Shown here: positions 14,200 to 22,930 of the stretch, piece by piece
Layout of the letters: each line of letters begins with the position of its first letter
Numbering within the stretch: the stretch's first letter is position 1
Source of the DNA: an uncultured Erysipelotrichaceae bacterium
Lineage (GTDB): Bacteria > Bacillota_I > Bacilli_A > RF39 > UBA660
Direction: 5' to 3'
Length of the DNA: 38,209 nt
NCBI GenBank assembly: GCA_902788975.1
Contig: CADAMI010000004.1
Coordinates: 1-38,209, forward strand
The notes under the pieces: generated by a model
Seen by the model: only the letters and a program-made list of their open reading frames with translations
The model's database searches: none
Told to the model about the DNA's origin: nothing
Made by a program: the position numbers and the translations under genes

Positions 14200-14781
14200 C
14201 TAGTCATCAATTTCTTTAATTTTTTTAAATTTTGCTTTAATTCTTTGTAATGTATTATATATTGATTTTAAATCCTTATTTAAGGTATTTGATATTTCTT
14301 CAAAAGAGTATCCTTTAATACGCAAATCAAATACTTTTTTTTCAAACTCCGTTAAACTATCACGTATCTTTTTTGTAATTTGCTCGTTGTTATCCTTTCC
14401 AAGCAAATTTTCTTCAACATTGTAATTATCTTTTAATGTTTTTTCTAAACTATCATCAATTATAATTGCTTCATTTAATATCCTATCCTTATTACCATTA
14501 ATTTTTCTTAAAAAATTAAGTATTTGTCTATCGATACATAAATTAGCAAATGTATAAAAAGTAGCTTCATTGTCTTGAGAAAAGTTTCTAATAGCCTCTT
14601 CAAGTCCAATATATCCTTCTTGCATAATATCATTTATTTCTATTCCATGATGAGTAACAAAGACAATGGCATTTTTACTTTTCTTAATAATTATGGGTTT
14701 ATACTTGTCATAAATAATATTTATTGCATCTTCATTTCCATCTTGCGCTAAATATACTAATTCATAATCATCATTTTTCAC
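14200..14781 (-). CDS. sigH: RNA polymerase sigma factor, SigH-like
   Basis: A 193-residue sigma-70 family protein. Region 2 is seen as DIMQEGYIGLEEAIRNF and ATFYTFANLCIDRQILNFL, and region 4 as SLTEFEKKVFDLRIKGYSFEEISNTL followed by a recognition helix. Its size, region-2 sequence and place right after mrnC and rlmB match sigH, the stationary-phase and early sporulation sigma factor of Bacillus and Clostridium. It begins with GTG sharing one base with the stop of rlmB (TAGTG), so translation is coupled. Its presence agrees with the sporulation gene at 10.4 kb. Assignment to SigH rather than another small sigma is based largely on synteny. Confidence 0.85.
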   Translation of the reverse strand: MKNDDYELVYLAQDGNEDAINIIYDKYKPIIIKKSKNAIVFVTHHGIEINDIMQEGYIGLEEAIRNFSQDNEATFYTFANLCIDRQILNFLRKINGNKDRILNEAIIIDDSLEKTLKDNYNVEENLLGKDNNEQITKKIRDSLTEFEKKVFDLRIKGYSFEEISNTLNKDLKSIYNTLQRIKAKFKKIKEIDD

Positions 14782-15482
14782 TATCTATCACCTGATACAA
14801 TTCTAGATAATAAGATTCCACATGAAACAGAAGCATTTAAACTATTAATTTTTCCTACCATTGGTATTTTAGCAATATAATCACAATTATCAGTAACAAT
14901 TTTACTTATACCGTGACCTTCGTTACCAATAATTAAACATATAGGAGCATTATAGTCTATTTTGGTATAATCTTCGCCATCCATATCTGTACCAACAATC
15001 CAATAACCACTATCTTTAAGTTTATCAATGGCATTTACTAAATTAGTAACTTTAACAATTGGCATATTATAAATAGCACCAGCGCTTGTTTTAACAACAG
15101 TTGAATTTACACTAACATTTCTGTCTTTAGGAATAATAATCGCATCCACCCCAAGCGCCTCACATGTTCTTATAATAGCTCCAAAATTATGTGGATCTTC
15201 TAAATGATCTAACATCACAAGTAATGGATTACTTTTTTGAATATTTTTAATATAATCAAATTCTAATGTTTCAACGTCATCAACTTCAATAACTATTCCT
15301 TGATGCAGTCCATCTACTTTATTATCAAGCACCTTATTTGGTACAATCGTATATTTAATTCCGTTATTTTTTATTAGTGAAAATATTTCTTTGTCATTAA
15401 ACTTATCTGACAAATAAACTTTATTAATCTTTTCATGACTATTAATTTTTTCTTTTGCTACATTTTTACCATATATATACAT
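14781..15482 (-). CDS. rlmB: 23S rRNA 2'-O-methyltransferase, SpoU/TrmH family
   Basis: A 233-residue SPOUT methyltransferase. The short N-terminal substrate-binding domain (MYIYGKNVAKEKI, GLHQGIVIEV) is followed by the knotted SPOUT domain with its three motifs: PHNFGAIIRTCEALG, ICLIIGNEGHGIS and IPMVGKINSLNASVSCGI. The start at 15482 is chosen for GGAGG seven bases before it; an upstream extension has no ribosome site. It lies in the conserved mrnC-rlmB-sigH order. By family it would methylate the peptidyl-transferase-loop guanosine of 23S rRNA; tRNA is an alternative substrate for the family. Confidence 0.9.
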   Translation of the reverse strand: MYIYGKNVAKEKINSHEKINKVYLSDKFNDKEIFSLIKNNGIKYTIVPNKVLDNKVDGLHQGIVIEVDDVETLEFDYIKNIQKSNPLLVMLDHLEDPHNFGAIIRTCEALGVDAIIIPKDRNVSVNSTVVKTSAGAIYNMPIVKVTNLVNAIDKLKDSGYWIVGTDMDGEDYTKIDYNAPICLIIGNEGHGISKIVTDNCDYIAKIPMVGKINSLNASVSCGILLSRIVSGDR

Positions 15483-15483
15483 A

Positions 15484-15837
15484 TTATTCCTCCAAAGAAC
15501 CGCCCCAATTAAGAAGTCCACCATCTAAGTTATATAAATTGTTATAACCCATTTCACTTAATTTTTCCACTGCTTCTTTACTTCTTACACCTGTCTGACA
15601 ATAAACAATAATCGGTGTACTCAAATCATAACTAACACTATCAATTTGATCGAGTGGTATATTAACAGCATTTGTAATATGTTCGCGACTAAATTCGTCA
15701 GGTGTTCTAACGTCGATTAAAACAGCCCCATTATTAATTATATCTATTGCCCTATTTGTATCAATAGTTTCATATAATTTATCACCACATGCCGTAATTA
15801 AAAAGCAAATTAACAATATACTAAATATTTTTTTCAT
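15484..15837 (-). CDS. Rhodanese-domain lipoprotein
   Basis: A 117-residue protein with a lipoprotein signal (lipobox LITAC, Cys17) and a single rhodanese domain: GAVLIDVRTPDEFSREHI, then the active-site loop VYCQTGVRS (Cys80) and YNLDGGLLNWGG. The catalytic Cys is present, so sulfur transfer or redox activity on the outer face of the membrane is plausible. The gene overlaps the end of mrnC and ends one base before the rlmB start, so it is part of this operon. In Bacillus the equivalent slot near rlmB holds yacP instead. GGAGG before the second of two adjacent ATGs sets the start. Confidence 0.85.
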   Translation of the reverse strand: MKKIFSILLICFLITACGDKLYETIDTNRAIDIINNGAVLIDVRTPDEFSREHITNAVNIPLDQIDSVSYDLSTPIIVYCQTGVRSKEAVEKLSEMGYNNLYNLDGGLLNWGGSLEE

Positions 15838-16213
15838 CATAACCTCCAAAAATATAATTCATTATTTCATTTATACGTTTATTCTGATTATCTAAATATA
15901 AGTAACCAATTAATGATTCAAATCCTGTAGACATTTTATAAGTAATAATGTCTGTATTTTTAGGGTGAGTATCTCTTTTATAATTTCTTCCTCTTTTAAT
16001 TATTTCAACTTCTTCGTCAGATAAATATTTATTGTTAGTTAAATAGCCTAATATTTTTGCTTGTGCCTTTGCTGACACATATTTAATAGCTTCTTTTTGT
16101 AAATCTTCAACTTTAGCAATCCCCTTGTTTATAAGATAATCTCTTATTAATACCTCATATACTGCATCACCTAAATATGCTAACGTAATAACATTTATTT
16201 CTTTAACATTCAT
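15821..16213 (-). CDS. mrnC: Mini-ribonuclease 3
   Basis: A 130-residue RNase III catalytic domain without a double-strand RNA-binding domain, as in Mini-III, which matures 23S rRNA ends. LAYLGDAVYEVLIRDYL contains the catalytic Asp16, and SLIGYLYLDNQNKRI matches the second acidic motif region. The start at MNVKEINV is favoured by GGTGA upstream; the longer form has no ribosome site. First gene of the mrnC-rhodanese-rlmB-sigH operon. Confidence 0.92.
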   Translation of the reverse strand: MNVKEINVITLAYLGDAVYEVLIRDYLINKGIAKVEDLQKEAIKYVSAKAQAKILGYLTNNKYLSDEEVEIIKRGRNYKRDTHPKNTDIITYKMSTGFESLIGYLYLDNQNKRINEIMNYIFGGYDEKNI

Positions 16214-16229
16214 GCATTTCACCAATATC

Positions 16230-16258
16230 ATTTTATCATATTAGAGATAAAAAGACAA
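16230..16258 (-). promoter_or_regulatory. Promoter of the mrnC-rlmB-sigH operon
   Basis: On the minus strand TTGTCT (16253-16258), 17 bases, TAAAAT (16230-16235), 17 bases before the mrnC start codon. Confidence 0.55.
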
Positions 16259-16289
16259 ATATAAAAGAGTCAGCTTAGTACTCTGACTC
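16259..16289 (-). terminator. nifJ terminator
   Basis: A perfect 7-bp stem GAGTCAG (16267-16273) / CTGACTC (16283-16289) with a U-rich tail on the minus strand, starting four bases after the nifJ stop codon. Confidence 0.75.
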
Positions 16290-16292
16290 AAA

Positions 16293-19200
16293 TTATAATT
16301 TACTATAATATTCGTATCTCTTTTTAGCCCACTCTTTTTGCATATCAAGCAATGATTGAGCATCATCAGGATTAACCTTTTTTAAATTAGCATATCTATT
16401 TTCATTAGACAAGAAAAGATCATATTTAGTATCATCTATATTCTTAGAATCTAAAATAAATGTTTCATTATCTGGATTATATCTAAATGTTAAGAAATAT
16501 CCACATTCAGTTGCTAATTTAGCATCATCCAAACTATGTTCCATTCCTGTTTTAATACCATGTTCAATACAAGGTGCGTATGCAATAATAATTGATGGAC
16601 CATTGTGATTATTTGCTTCTTGTAATGCTTTTAAGTATTGTTCCTTGTTGTATCCAATATTTACACAAGCAACATAAACATGTGGATAACACATAGCTAT
16701 TCTTGCTAAATCTTTCTTATAGTTTTTCTTGCCATTCGCTGTAAATGAAGCAATCGATCCTAAATTACTAGATTTAGAAGATTGGCCTCCCGTATTTGAA
16801 TATACTTCTGTATCTAAAATCAAAATATTTATATTTTCATTAGTTGATAATACGTGATCTAATCCACCATAACCGATATCATAAGCAAATCCATCGCCAC
16901 CAATAATCCACATTGATTTAGGAACGATATAATCTCTTAATTGTTTTAATTCAGGATATTTATCAAAGTCTATTTCATTATATACTTCTATACATATTTT
17001 ATAATCATCCATATTATCTAACCATTTTTTAAATATTGGATTATTATGTTCCTCCATATATTTTTTAATTATATTACGTTTTATATTAATACCAGTCTTA
17101 ATACCTAAACCAAATTCAGAATTATCTTCAAATAAACTATTAGCCCAAGGAATACTATAAGGAGTTGATGGAGCACTAGCCCCATAAATAGAAGAGCATC
17201 CCGTCGCATTTGCAATAAATATGTTATCTCCAAATAATTGAGTTAAATTCTTAATATAAGCTGTTTCACCGCAGCCAGCACAAGCTCCTGAGTATTCAAA
17301 TTTAGGATCTTTAAACTCTAAATTTTTAACATTAACAATATTACTCTCATAATTAACTCGATTATTATTTAGATAATTATATTCATCATTTGTAAATTTA
17401 TCCTTATCATACTTTCTCATTTCAAGAGCTTTATTGCCATCCTTTCCAGGACAAATATTAGCACAAAGCCCACATCCAGTACAATCAGGATAAGATATAC
17501 CTATAGCAAATTTTTTATTCTTAGGGAAAATACTATCAATAGCATTATTATGTTTATCATCTTTATCAAGTAAATACGGTCTAATTACTCCATGTGGACA
17601 AACAAATGCACATTGGTTACACTCTATACAATTTTCTTTAATCCAACAAGGAACATTTTCAGCAATATCTCTTTTTTCATATTTTGTTGTTCCACCAGGA
17701 TATATGCCACTTTTCTTATCCAAGAATGCACTAACTGGAAGCTCATTTCCTTTAAGTAACCCAATCGTTTCTTCAAAAGATAAGTCCTTTTTTTCATTAT
17801 ATGTTAGATTTATCCAATTAGAATCAACTGTTACTTTTTTCATATTAGGAATAGATTCTTCAACAATTCGATTATTGATATTAATAATATTTTCACCCTT
17901 ATGAGAAAATCTCTTAACATTACTGTCTTTCATAATATCAATAACTTTATTTGTATCCATAATCTTTATAATATCAAATATACATATTTCCATACATGTA
18001 CTAATTTTATTTTTTAAACCTAATTCATTAACTAGTTTATAAGCATCAATTATATAAAAATTAATATTTTTCTTAGCTAATAAATATTTAATCTTATTAG
18101 GTAAAGATTTTACTAATGTATCAGCATCTAATTTAGTATTTAAAAATAAAGTACCATTATCACAAAGATTGTCAATTACATCATATTTGTAAATGTATTC
18201 TTCTTTAGAAACAACTACTAATGATGGATTATTAACATAATATGGTTTTTTTATTTCATAATTAGATATTCTCATATGACTACGTGTAACACCACCAGAT
18301 TTTTTAGAGTCATATTGAAAATATCCTTGAACATATTTGTCTGTATGGTCTCCTATAATTTTAATAATATCCTTAGATGTTGAAACCATTCCATCGGATC
18401 CATATCCATATATTAAAAATTCTGTCATGTTACTTGGTATAACAAAATCATTATCAACATTTAAACTTAAATTAGTAACATCATCGTTAATTCCTATTGT
18501 AAAATTATGATGTCTTATATCACTATTAATAAAATCAAATACAGCTTTTATCTGTGCTGGAGTTGTATCTTTGGAAGATAATCCGTATCTCCCACCGACA
18601 ATATTAATTTTTTTGTCTCTTAAAGCAGCTGTAACATCCAAATATAATGGTTCTCCATTTGCGGCAGCTTCTTTTGTTCTATCTAAAACAGCAACATTTT
18701 TAACGGTTTCTGGAATTACACTTAGTAAATGTTTATTGCTAAATGGACGATATAAATGAACTTCAATCATTCCGTATTTTTTACCATGTTTATTTAAATA
18801 ATCAACCGTTTCTCTAATCGTATCACAAACACTACCCATAGCAATTATGATACTATCAGCGTCATTCACTCCATAATAATTAAATGGTTTAAAATTAGAA
18901 CCGGTTATTTTATTAATCTTTGTCATATAGTCATCTACTATATCTATTGCTTTTTCATAAAATTTATTTCTAACTTCTACGTTTTGAAAATATATATCAT
19001 CATTTTGAGCAGTTCCACGAGTATTATATTTTTCATTACTCATAGCTCTATCTCTAAAACTATTTAAGGCATCTTCATCAATTAAATCTTTAATTTTATC
19101 AAAATCCAATAATTCAATTTTATCAATTTCATGACTTGTTCTAAAACCATCAAAAAAGTTTACAAAAGGAAGAGATGCTTTAATTGCTGATAAGTGAGCA

Positions 19201-19661
19201 ATTGTAGCCATTCTATATGCATCTTGTGGATTAGCAGAGGCCAGCATACACACTCCAGTTTGTCTAATTGCATATATATCTTGATGATCACCAAAAATAC
19301 TAAGTGCATGTGTTGCTAAACTTCTAGCAGCGACGTGTAAAACAGCTGGTAACATTTCACCTGACATTTTGTAAAGAGTTGGAATCATTAAAAGTAAACC
19401 CTGGCTTGCTGTAAAAGTTGTACTTAAAATACCTGATTGTAGTGCGCCGTGTACTAAAGCTACCGCTCCAGCCTCAGATTGCATTTCAATTACTTTAACT
19501 TTGTTATTCCAAAAATTATAATTATCACTATTAGCAAGTAAATCTACTTTTTCTGCCATTGGACTAGCTGGCGTAATAGGATATATCCCACATAATTCAC
19601 TAAATTTATAAGCCACATTACTGACAGCTTCGTTTGCATCCATTGTCTTATATTTATTCAT
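16293..19661 (-). CDS. nifJ: Pyruvate:ferredoxin (flavodoxin) oxidoreductase
   Basis: A 1122-residue single-chain PFOR that oxidatively decarboxylates pyruvate to acetyl-CoA and CO2, reducing ferredoxin or flavodoxin; it marks an anaerobic metabolism. The order of domains is: pyrimidine-binding domain (GIYPITPASPMAEKVD), transketolase-C-like domain, two 4Fe-4S motifs (CIECNQCAFVCP near 675 and CTGCGLCANICPG near 725), and the TPP domain with a further Cys pair (GACAGCGE) and GDGFAYDIGYGG near 918 followed by DTEVYSNTGGQSS. It is slightly shorter than usual (about 1170-1200). GAGGTG precedes the ATG. It is monocistronic with its own promoter and terminator. Confidence 0.97.
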   Translation of the reverse strand: MNKYKTMDANEAVSNVAYKFSELCGIYPITPASPMAEKVDLLANSDNYNFWNNKVKVIEMQSEAGAVALVHGALQSGILSTTFTASQGLLLMIPTLYKMSGEMLPAVLHVAARSLATHALSIFGDHQDIYAIRQTGVCMLASANPQDAYRMATIAHLSAIKASLPFVNFFDGFRTSHEIDKIELLDFDKIKDLIDEDALNSFRDRAMSNEKYNTRGTAQNDDIYFQNVEVRNKFYEKAIDIVDDYMTKINKITGSNFKPFNYYGVNDADSIIIAMGSVCDTIRETVDYLNKHGKKYGMIEVHLYRPFSNKHLLSVIPETVKNVAVLDRTKEAAANGEPLYLDVTAALRDKKINIVGGRYGLSSKDTTPAQIKAVFDFINSDIRHHNFTIGINDDVTNLSLNVDNDFVIPSNMTEFLIYGYGSDGMVSTSKDIIKIIGDHTDKYVQGYFQYDSKKSGGVTRSHMRISNYEIKKPYYVNNPSLVVVSKEEYIYKYDVIDNLCDNGTLFLNTKLDADTLVKSLPNKIKYLLAKKNINFYIIDAYKLVNELGLKNKISTCMEICIFDIIKIMDTNKVIDIMKDSNVKRFSHKGENIININNRIVEESIPNMKKVTVDSNWINLTYNEKKDLSFEETIGLLKGNELPVSAFLDKKSGIYPGGTTKYEKRDIAENVPCWIKENCIECNQCAFVCPHGVIRPYLLDKDDKHNNAIDSIFPKNKKFAIGISYPDCTGCGLCANICPGKDGNKALEMRKYDKDKFTNDEYNYLNNNRVNYESNIVNVKNLEFKDPKFEYSGACAGCGETAYIKNLTQLFGDNIFIANATGCSSIYGASAPSTPYSIPWANSLFEDNSEFGLGIKTGINIKRNIIKKYMEEHNNPIFKKWLDNMDDYKICIEVYNEIDFDKYPELKQLRDYIVPKSMWIIGGDGFAYDIGYGGLDHVLSTNENINILILDTEVYSNTGGQSSKSSNLGSIASFTANGKKNYKKDLARIAMCYPHVYVACVNIGYNKEQYLKALQEANNHNGPSIIIAYAPCIEHGIKTGMEHSLDDAKLATECGYFLTFRYNPDNETFILDSKNIDDTKYDLFLSNENRYANLKKVNPDDAQSLLDMQKEWAKKRYEYYSKL

Positions 19662-19686
19662 AAATATTCACCTCTAACTAATAATA

Positions 19687-19715
19687 ATTATATACTAAAT
19701 ACAGTGAATATTCAA
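19687..19715 (-). promoter_or_regulatory. nifJ promoter
   Basis: On the minus strand TTGAAT (19710-19715), 17 bases, TATAAT (19687-19692), 25 bases before the nifJ start. Confidence 0.7.
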
Positions 19716-19749
19716 CAAAATAAAAATTATTAATAAGTAAAAAAAGTAA

Positions 19750-20388
19750 TTATTCAGCACAAGTAAAGCCTTGTGAAGTATAATTACTTCTTAATGTGTC
19801 AATATCTCTAGATAAATTTAGTGTTGCTAAATCATTATCACTAATCGTATCATAATCAATAACATATGTAACATGGTAATTGTTATCGGTATTGTCATTA
19901 GTATTTTGAACTGAAAATCCAGTAATATTACCATAAGTATTCTGTACATTAGCATGTCTATCACGAATACCTGAAATATCTAATATTGTACCCGTTACTC
20001 CATTTATAACACTGTCTATAGCACTTCCAACAACACCATCAATTATGCCATCATTATCAGGTTGTGTATCATTTGTAGTTCCGTCCGTACCAGTACCAAC
20101 ACCATCAGTATTATTATTTCCTGTTGTACCATTATTATCAGTGTTTCCATTATTTGTTCCAATATCGTCGTTACCATTAGTAGTATTACTATTAGTATTT
20201 TGTCGATAATCATATGTTACACGTAATTTTTTTACTTCTTTACCTTCATAGTCAATCTTATATGTCATTTTAGTTGTCAAATTAGTGCCAGCATTTTCAT
20301 AAGTGCAACTCATCGTATCAGTTGCTCCAGCACCACAGCCAGTAAGTAAAAAGATACTACATAATGCTCCTGCAAATAATTTTTTCAT
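19750..20388 (-). CDS. Lipoprotein with Asn/Gly/Thr-rich linker
   Basis: A 212-residue predicted lipoprotein (MKKLFAGALCSIFLLTGCGA, lipobox Cys18 region) with AAGGAGG before the ATG. A first small domain (MSCTYENAGTNLTTKMTYKI, then EGKEVKKLRVTYDY) is split from the rest by a low-complexity linker of about 60 Asn/Asp/Gly/Thr residues. The C-terminal domain resumes with NVQNTYGNITGFSV, YHVTYVIDYDTIS and ends GFTCAE. Two Cys (one in each domain) could pair. It resembles small Firmicute lipoproteins of the DUF1307/YehR type in its strand pattern, but this is not certain. Own promoter upstream. Confidence 0.75.
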   Translation of the reverse strand: MKKLFAGALCSIFLLTGCGAGATDTMSCTYENAGTNLTTKMTYKIDYEGKEVKKLRVTYDYRQNTNSNTTNGNDDIGTNNGNTDNNGTTGNNNTDGVGTGTDGTTNDTQPDNDGIIDGVVGSAIDSVINGVTGTILDISGIRDRHANVQNTYGNITGFSVQNTNDNTDNNYHVTYVIDYDTISDNDLATLNLSRDIDTLRSNYTSQGFTCAE

Positions 20389-20414
20389 ATTTACCTCCTT
20401 TTACTACTAGTATT

Positions 20415-20443
20415 ATCATAAATACATAAAACATAATTGTTAA
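20415..20443 (-). promoter_or_regulatory. Promoter of the lipoprotein gene
   Basis: On the minus strand TTAACA (20438-20443), 17 bases, TATGAT (20415-20420), 26 bases before the start codon. Confidence 0.6.
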
Positions 20444-20450
20444 TTTTTTA

Positions 20451-20477
20451 CAAAAAAAAAGAAGGACAAACCTTCTT
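20451..20477 (-). terminator. asnS terminator
   Basis: A perfect 7-bp stem AAGAAGG (20459-20465) / CCTTCTT (20471-20477) with a long U-run on the minus strand. It overlaps the last base of the asnS stop codon. Confidence 0.8.
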
Positions 20478-21847
20478 TAAAAATCACAGTTTCCAGGTGT
20501 TCTAGGATAAGGAATAACATCTCTTATATTATCAACACCAGTTAAGTAAATTAGTAATCTTTCAAATCCCATACCAAATCCAGAATGTACACAACCTCCA
20601 AATTTTCTAAGATTTAAATACCAATCTAACTCTTCTTGATTCATATTTAATTCTTTCATTCTAGAAACAAGTTTATCGTAATCTTCTTCTCTTTGACTAC
20701 CACCCATAAGCTCTCCAGCTCCAGGAACTTCCAAGTCAACTGCTGCCACTGTTTTACCATCAGGATTTTGTTTCATATAAAATGCTTTTATATCTTTTGG
20801 CCAATTCTTAATAAATACCGGTCCATTAAAGTATTCAGTAATATATTTTTCATGTTCTTTAGCAATATCTTGGCCAAATTCGGGTTGAAATTCCCATTTT
20901 ACATCAGCTTTTTTAAGAATCTTTATTACTTCTTCATGATCAATTCTTGTAAAATGACTATTTATTAACTTATTTAATTTATCAAGCAAACCATTTTCAA
21001 CAAATTTATCAAAAAATTCCATTTCCTCAGGACAATTATCTAAAACATATTTAACAACATACTTTAACATATTTTCCATTATGTCCATATCACCATCTAA
21101 ATCACAAAAAGCAATTTCTGGTTCAATCATCCAAAATTCAGAAGCATGTGTCTTTGTATTCGAATTCTCAGCTCTAAACGTAGGCCCAAAAGTATAAATC
21201 TTTTTATAAGCCATTGCAAATGTTTCACCTTGCAATTGACCAGATACAGTAAGTGCAGCTCTTTTTCCAAAAAAGTCTTTATCATATTCAACTTTTCCGT
21301 TTTTAGCTACTTTATCTAAATCAAGTGTAGTAATTTGAAACATTTCTCCCGCACCTTCAGCATCACTAGCCGTTATAATAGGGGCATGAAAATATACATA
21401 ACCACTATCTTGAAAAAATTTATGTATTGCATATGCCGCAACACTTCTAACTCTAAAAACAGCTCCAAATAAATTAGTTCTCATTCTTAAATAAGCTTGT
21501 TCTCTTAAAAACTCTCTCGTATGTCTTTTAGGTTGAATTGGATAATCTTCAGGGCAATCACCTTCAAGAACAAACGAACTTAGTTTCATTTCAATTGATT
21601 GACCAGCGCCTTCTGATTTTATAATCTTACCTTTAGCTGTAATAGCGCTTCCAATGTGTAATTTTTGAATTTCTTCAAAATTATCTAAACTATTATCATA
21701 AACAATTTGCAAATTTTTAAAATAAGTACCATCATTAAAGTCAATAAAACCAAATTCTTTTTGTTTACGATGATTTCTTATCCAACCACTAACAGTAACT
21801 TCTTTTTCAATATAATTATTTTTAAATAAGTCCTTAACATCTATCAT
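20477..21847 (-). CDS. asnS: Asparaginyl-tRNA synthetase
   Basis: A 456-residue class IIb aminoacyl-tRNA synthetase that charges tRNA-Asn. The N-terminal OB-fold anticodon-binding domain (VTVSGWIRNHRKQKEFGFI) is followed by the catalytic domain with motif 2 (TFGPTFRAENSNTKTHASEFWMIE) and motif 3 (GFGMGFERLLIYLTGVDNIR). Length and the EFWMIEPE signature separate it from AspRS and LysRS. AAGGAAG precedes the ATG. Single-gene unit with an extended -10 promoter; no T-box leader is seen upstream. Confidence 0.97.
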   Translation of the reverse strand: MIDVKDLFKNNYIEKEVTVSGWIRNHRKQKEFGFIDFNDGTYFKNLQIVYDNSLDNFEEIQKLHIGSAITAKGKIIKSEGAGQSIEMKLSSFVLEGDCPEDYPIQPKRHTREFLREQAYLRMRTNLFGAVFRVRSVAAYAIHKFFQDSGYVYFHAPIITASDAEGAGEMFQITTLDLDKVAKNGKVEYDKDFFGKRAALTVSGQLQGETFAMAYKKIYTFGPTFRAENSNTKTHASEFWMIEPEIAFCDLDGDMDIMENMLKYVVKYVLDNCPEEMEFFDKFVENGLLDKLNKLINSHFTRIDHEEVIKILKKADVKWEFQPEFGQDIAKEHEKYITEYFNGPVFIKNWPKDIKAFYMKQNPDGKTVAAVDLEVPGAGELMGGSQREEDYDKLVSRMKELNMNQEELDWYLNLRKFGGCVHSGFGMGFERLLIYLTGVDNIRDVIPYPRTPGNCDF

Positions 21848-21868
21848 GGTATCACTTCCTTATGACTT

Positions 21869-21877
21869 ATTATACCA
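21869..21877 (-). promoter_or_regulatory. asnS extended -10 promoter
   Basis: The minus-strand TGGTATAAT is an extended -10 element about 22 bases before the asnS start codon. No convincing -35. Confidence 0.5.
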
Positions 21878-21897
21878 TAAAAAAACGATATTATATA

Positions 21898-22245
21898 TTA
21901 TTTTTTACAAACACTATTAAAAAAGCGTTTAGGATCATTTGCAATTATACTATAAAGTTCAGGTCTATTTCTAATTTCTCTAATTATTTCAACATCACTA
22001 CTTGCTAGCAAAAGTGACATATTATCATCGCCTTCACATATAACATTTAATTCGCGACCTAAGATATAATCAGCTGAGATATTAAATACTTTTAAAATCA
22101 TTAGTAGTATATCCATACTTGGGACTCTTATACCTTTTTCATATCCTGATATTGAAACTTTTGAAACACCAAGTAATTTTCCTAAGTCATCTTGACTTAA
22201 ACCATTTTGTTTTCTAAGTAGTTTTAACCTATATCCTAAAAACAT
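21898..22245 (-). CDS. XRE-family transcriptional regulator
   Basis: A 115-residue protein with an N-terminal Cro/CI-type helix-turn-helix (LRKQNGLSQDDLGKLLGVSKVSISGYEKGIRVPS within residues 8-46) and a short C-terminal helix-rich part (EIIREIRNRPELYSIIANDPKRFF). GGAGG lies nine bases upstream. It follows ssb by 22 bases on the same strand, so it is probably cotranscribed. No target is evident; chromosomal homologues of this size often regulate stress or membrane functions. Confidence 0.88.
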   Translation of the reverse strand: MFLGYRLKLLRKQNGLSQDDLGKLLGVSKVSISGYEKGIRVPSMDILLMILKVFNISADYILGRELNVICEGDDNMSLLLASSDVEIIREIRNRPELYSIIANDPKRFFNSVCKK

Positions 22246-22267
22246 CTCGTAAAACCTCCAAAATTAA

Positions 22268-22690
22268 TTATTTATTTTTTTTATCATTTTTCTTTTTACC
22301 ATTATTTGATTCACTAACATCAAGTTCTACCACATTATCATCATCAGTATCATTATCGCTTTTCTTGTTAGTTGAAGAAGATAAAAAGGTTACTTTATCA
22401 GCTACAATTTCCATTATCTTGCTTTTAGATCCATCTTCGTTTTCAATAATTCTTGACTGAATTCTTCCTCTAATACCAATTACATCGCCAGTTTTACAAT
22501 ATTCAGCAGTGTTTTCGGCAACCCCAGTCCATAAAGTACAATCTAAGAAATCGGTATCATATTCCCCGTTTTGGTTTTTATAAGGTCGGCCAACAGCAAG
22601 TGTAATAAAAGACCCCTTTTTACCATTTTCAGATACAAATAAATTAGGTGTTCTTACTAATCTTCCAACTAACATAACTTGGTTAATCAT
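22268..22690 (-). CDS. ssb: Single-stranded DNA-binding protein
   Basis: A 140-residue SSB with a full OB-fold domain (MINQVMLVGRLVRTPNLF, FITLAVGRPYKNQNGEYDTDFLDCTLWTGVAENTA, GDVIGIRGRIQSRI, ADKVTFLS). The start at 22690 is chosen because AAGGAGG lies seven bases before it; an ORF extension adds 17 residues without a ribosome site. The C-terminal tail is acidic then very basic (DNDTDDDNVVELDV, then KKKNDKKNK) and lacks the usual acidic-Ile-Pro-Phe tip that recruits replication proteins. It is not in the rpsF-ssb-rpsR context, so it may be a second SSB. Confidence 0.92.
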   Translation of the reverse strand: MINQVMLVGRLVRTPNLFVSENGKKGSFITLAVGRPYKNQNGEYDTDFLDCTLWTGVAENTAEYCKTGDVIGIRGRIQSRIIENEDGSKSKIMEIVADKVTFLSSSTNKKSDNDTDDDNVVELDVSESNNGKKKNDKKNK

Positions 22691-22872
22691 ATACATTCCT
22701 CCTTTCAAAAAGAACATAACATAATCAACTTTTATAAACAAATTTGAAATTTTAAATAATGTATTGATGATTTACCAATTTTAATAAAAAAATAAACATA
22801 ATTATTTAAATAAATAACAATATTTAAAAATTCTAACACATTATTTTTCATATAATAGAAAAGAAACAAAAA

Positions 22873-22904
22873 TAAAAAAAATCAAAACAAAAATTTTGAT
22901 TTTT
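22873..22904 (-). terminator. Bidirectional terminator after the amidase gene
   Basis: A perfect 11-bp stem AAAAATCAAAA (22877-22887) / TTTTGATTTTT (22894-22904), loop CAAAAA, with U-runs in either direction. The rest of 22691-22930 is AT-rich with no gene seen. Confidence 0.75.
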
Positions 22905-22930
22905 TAAAATTTAACACAAATTTTACATAA

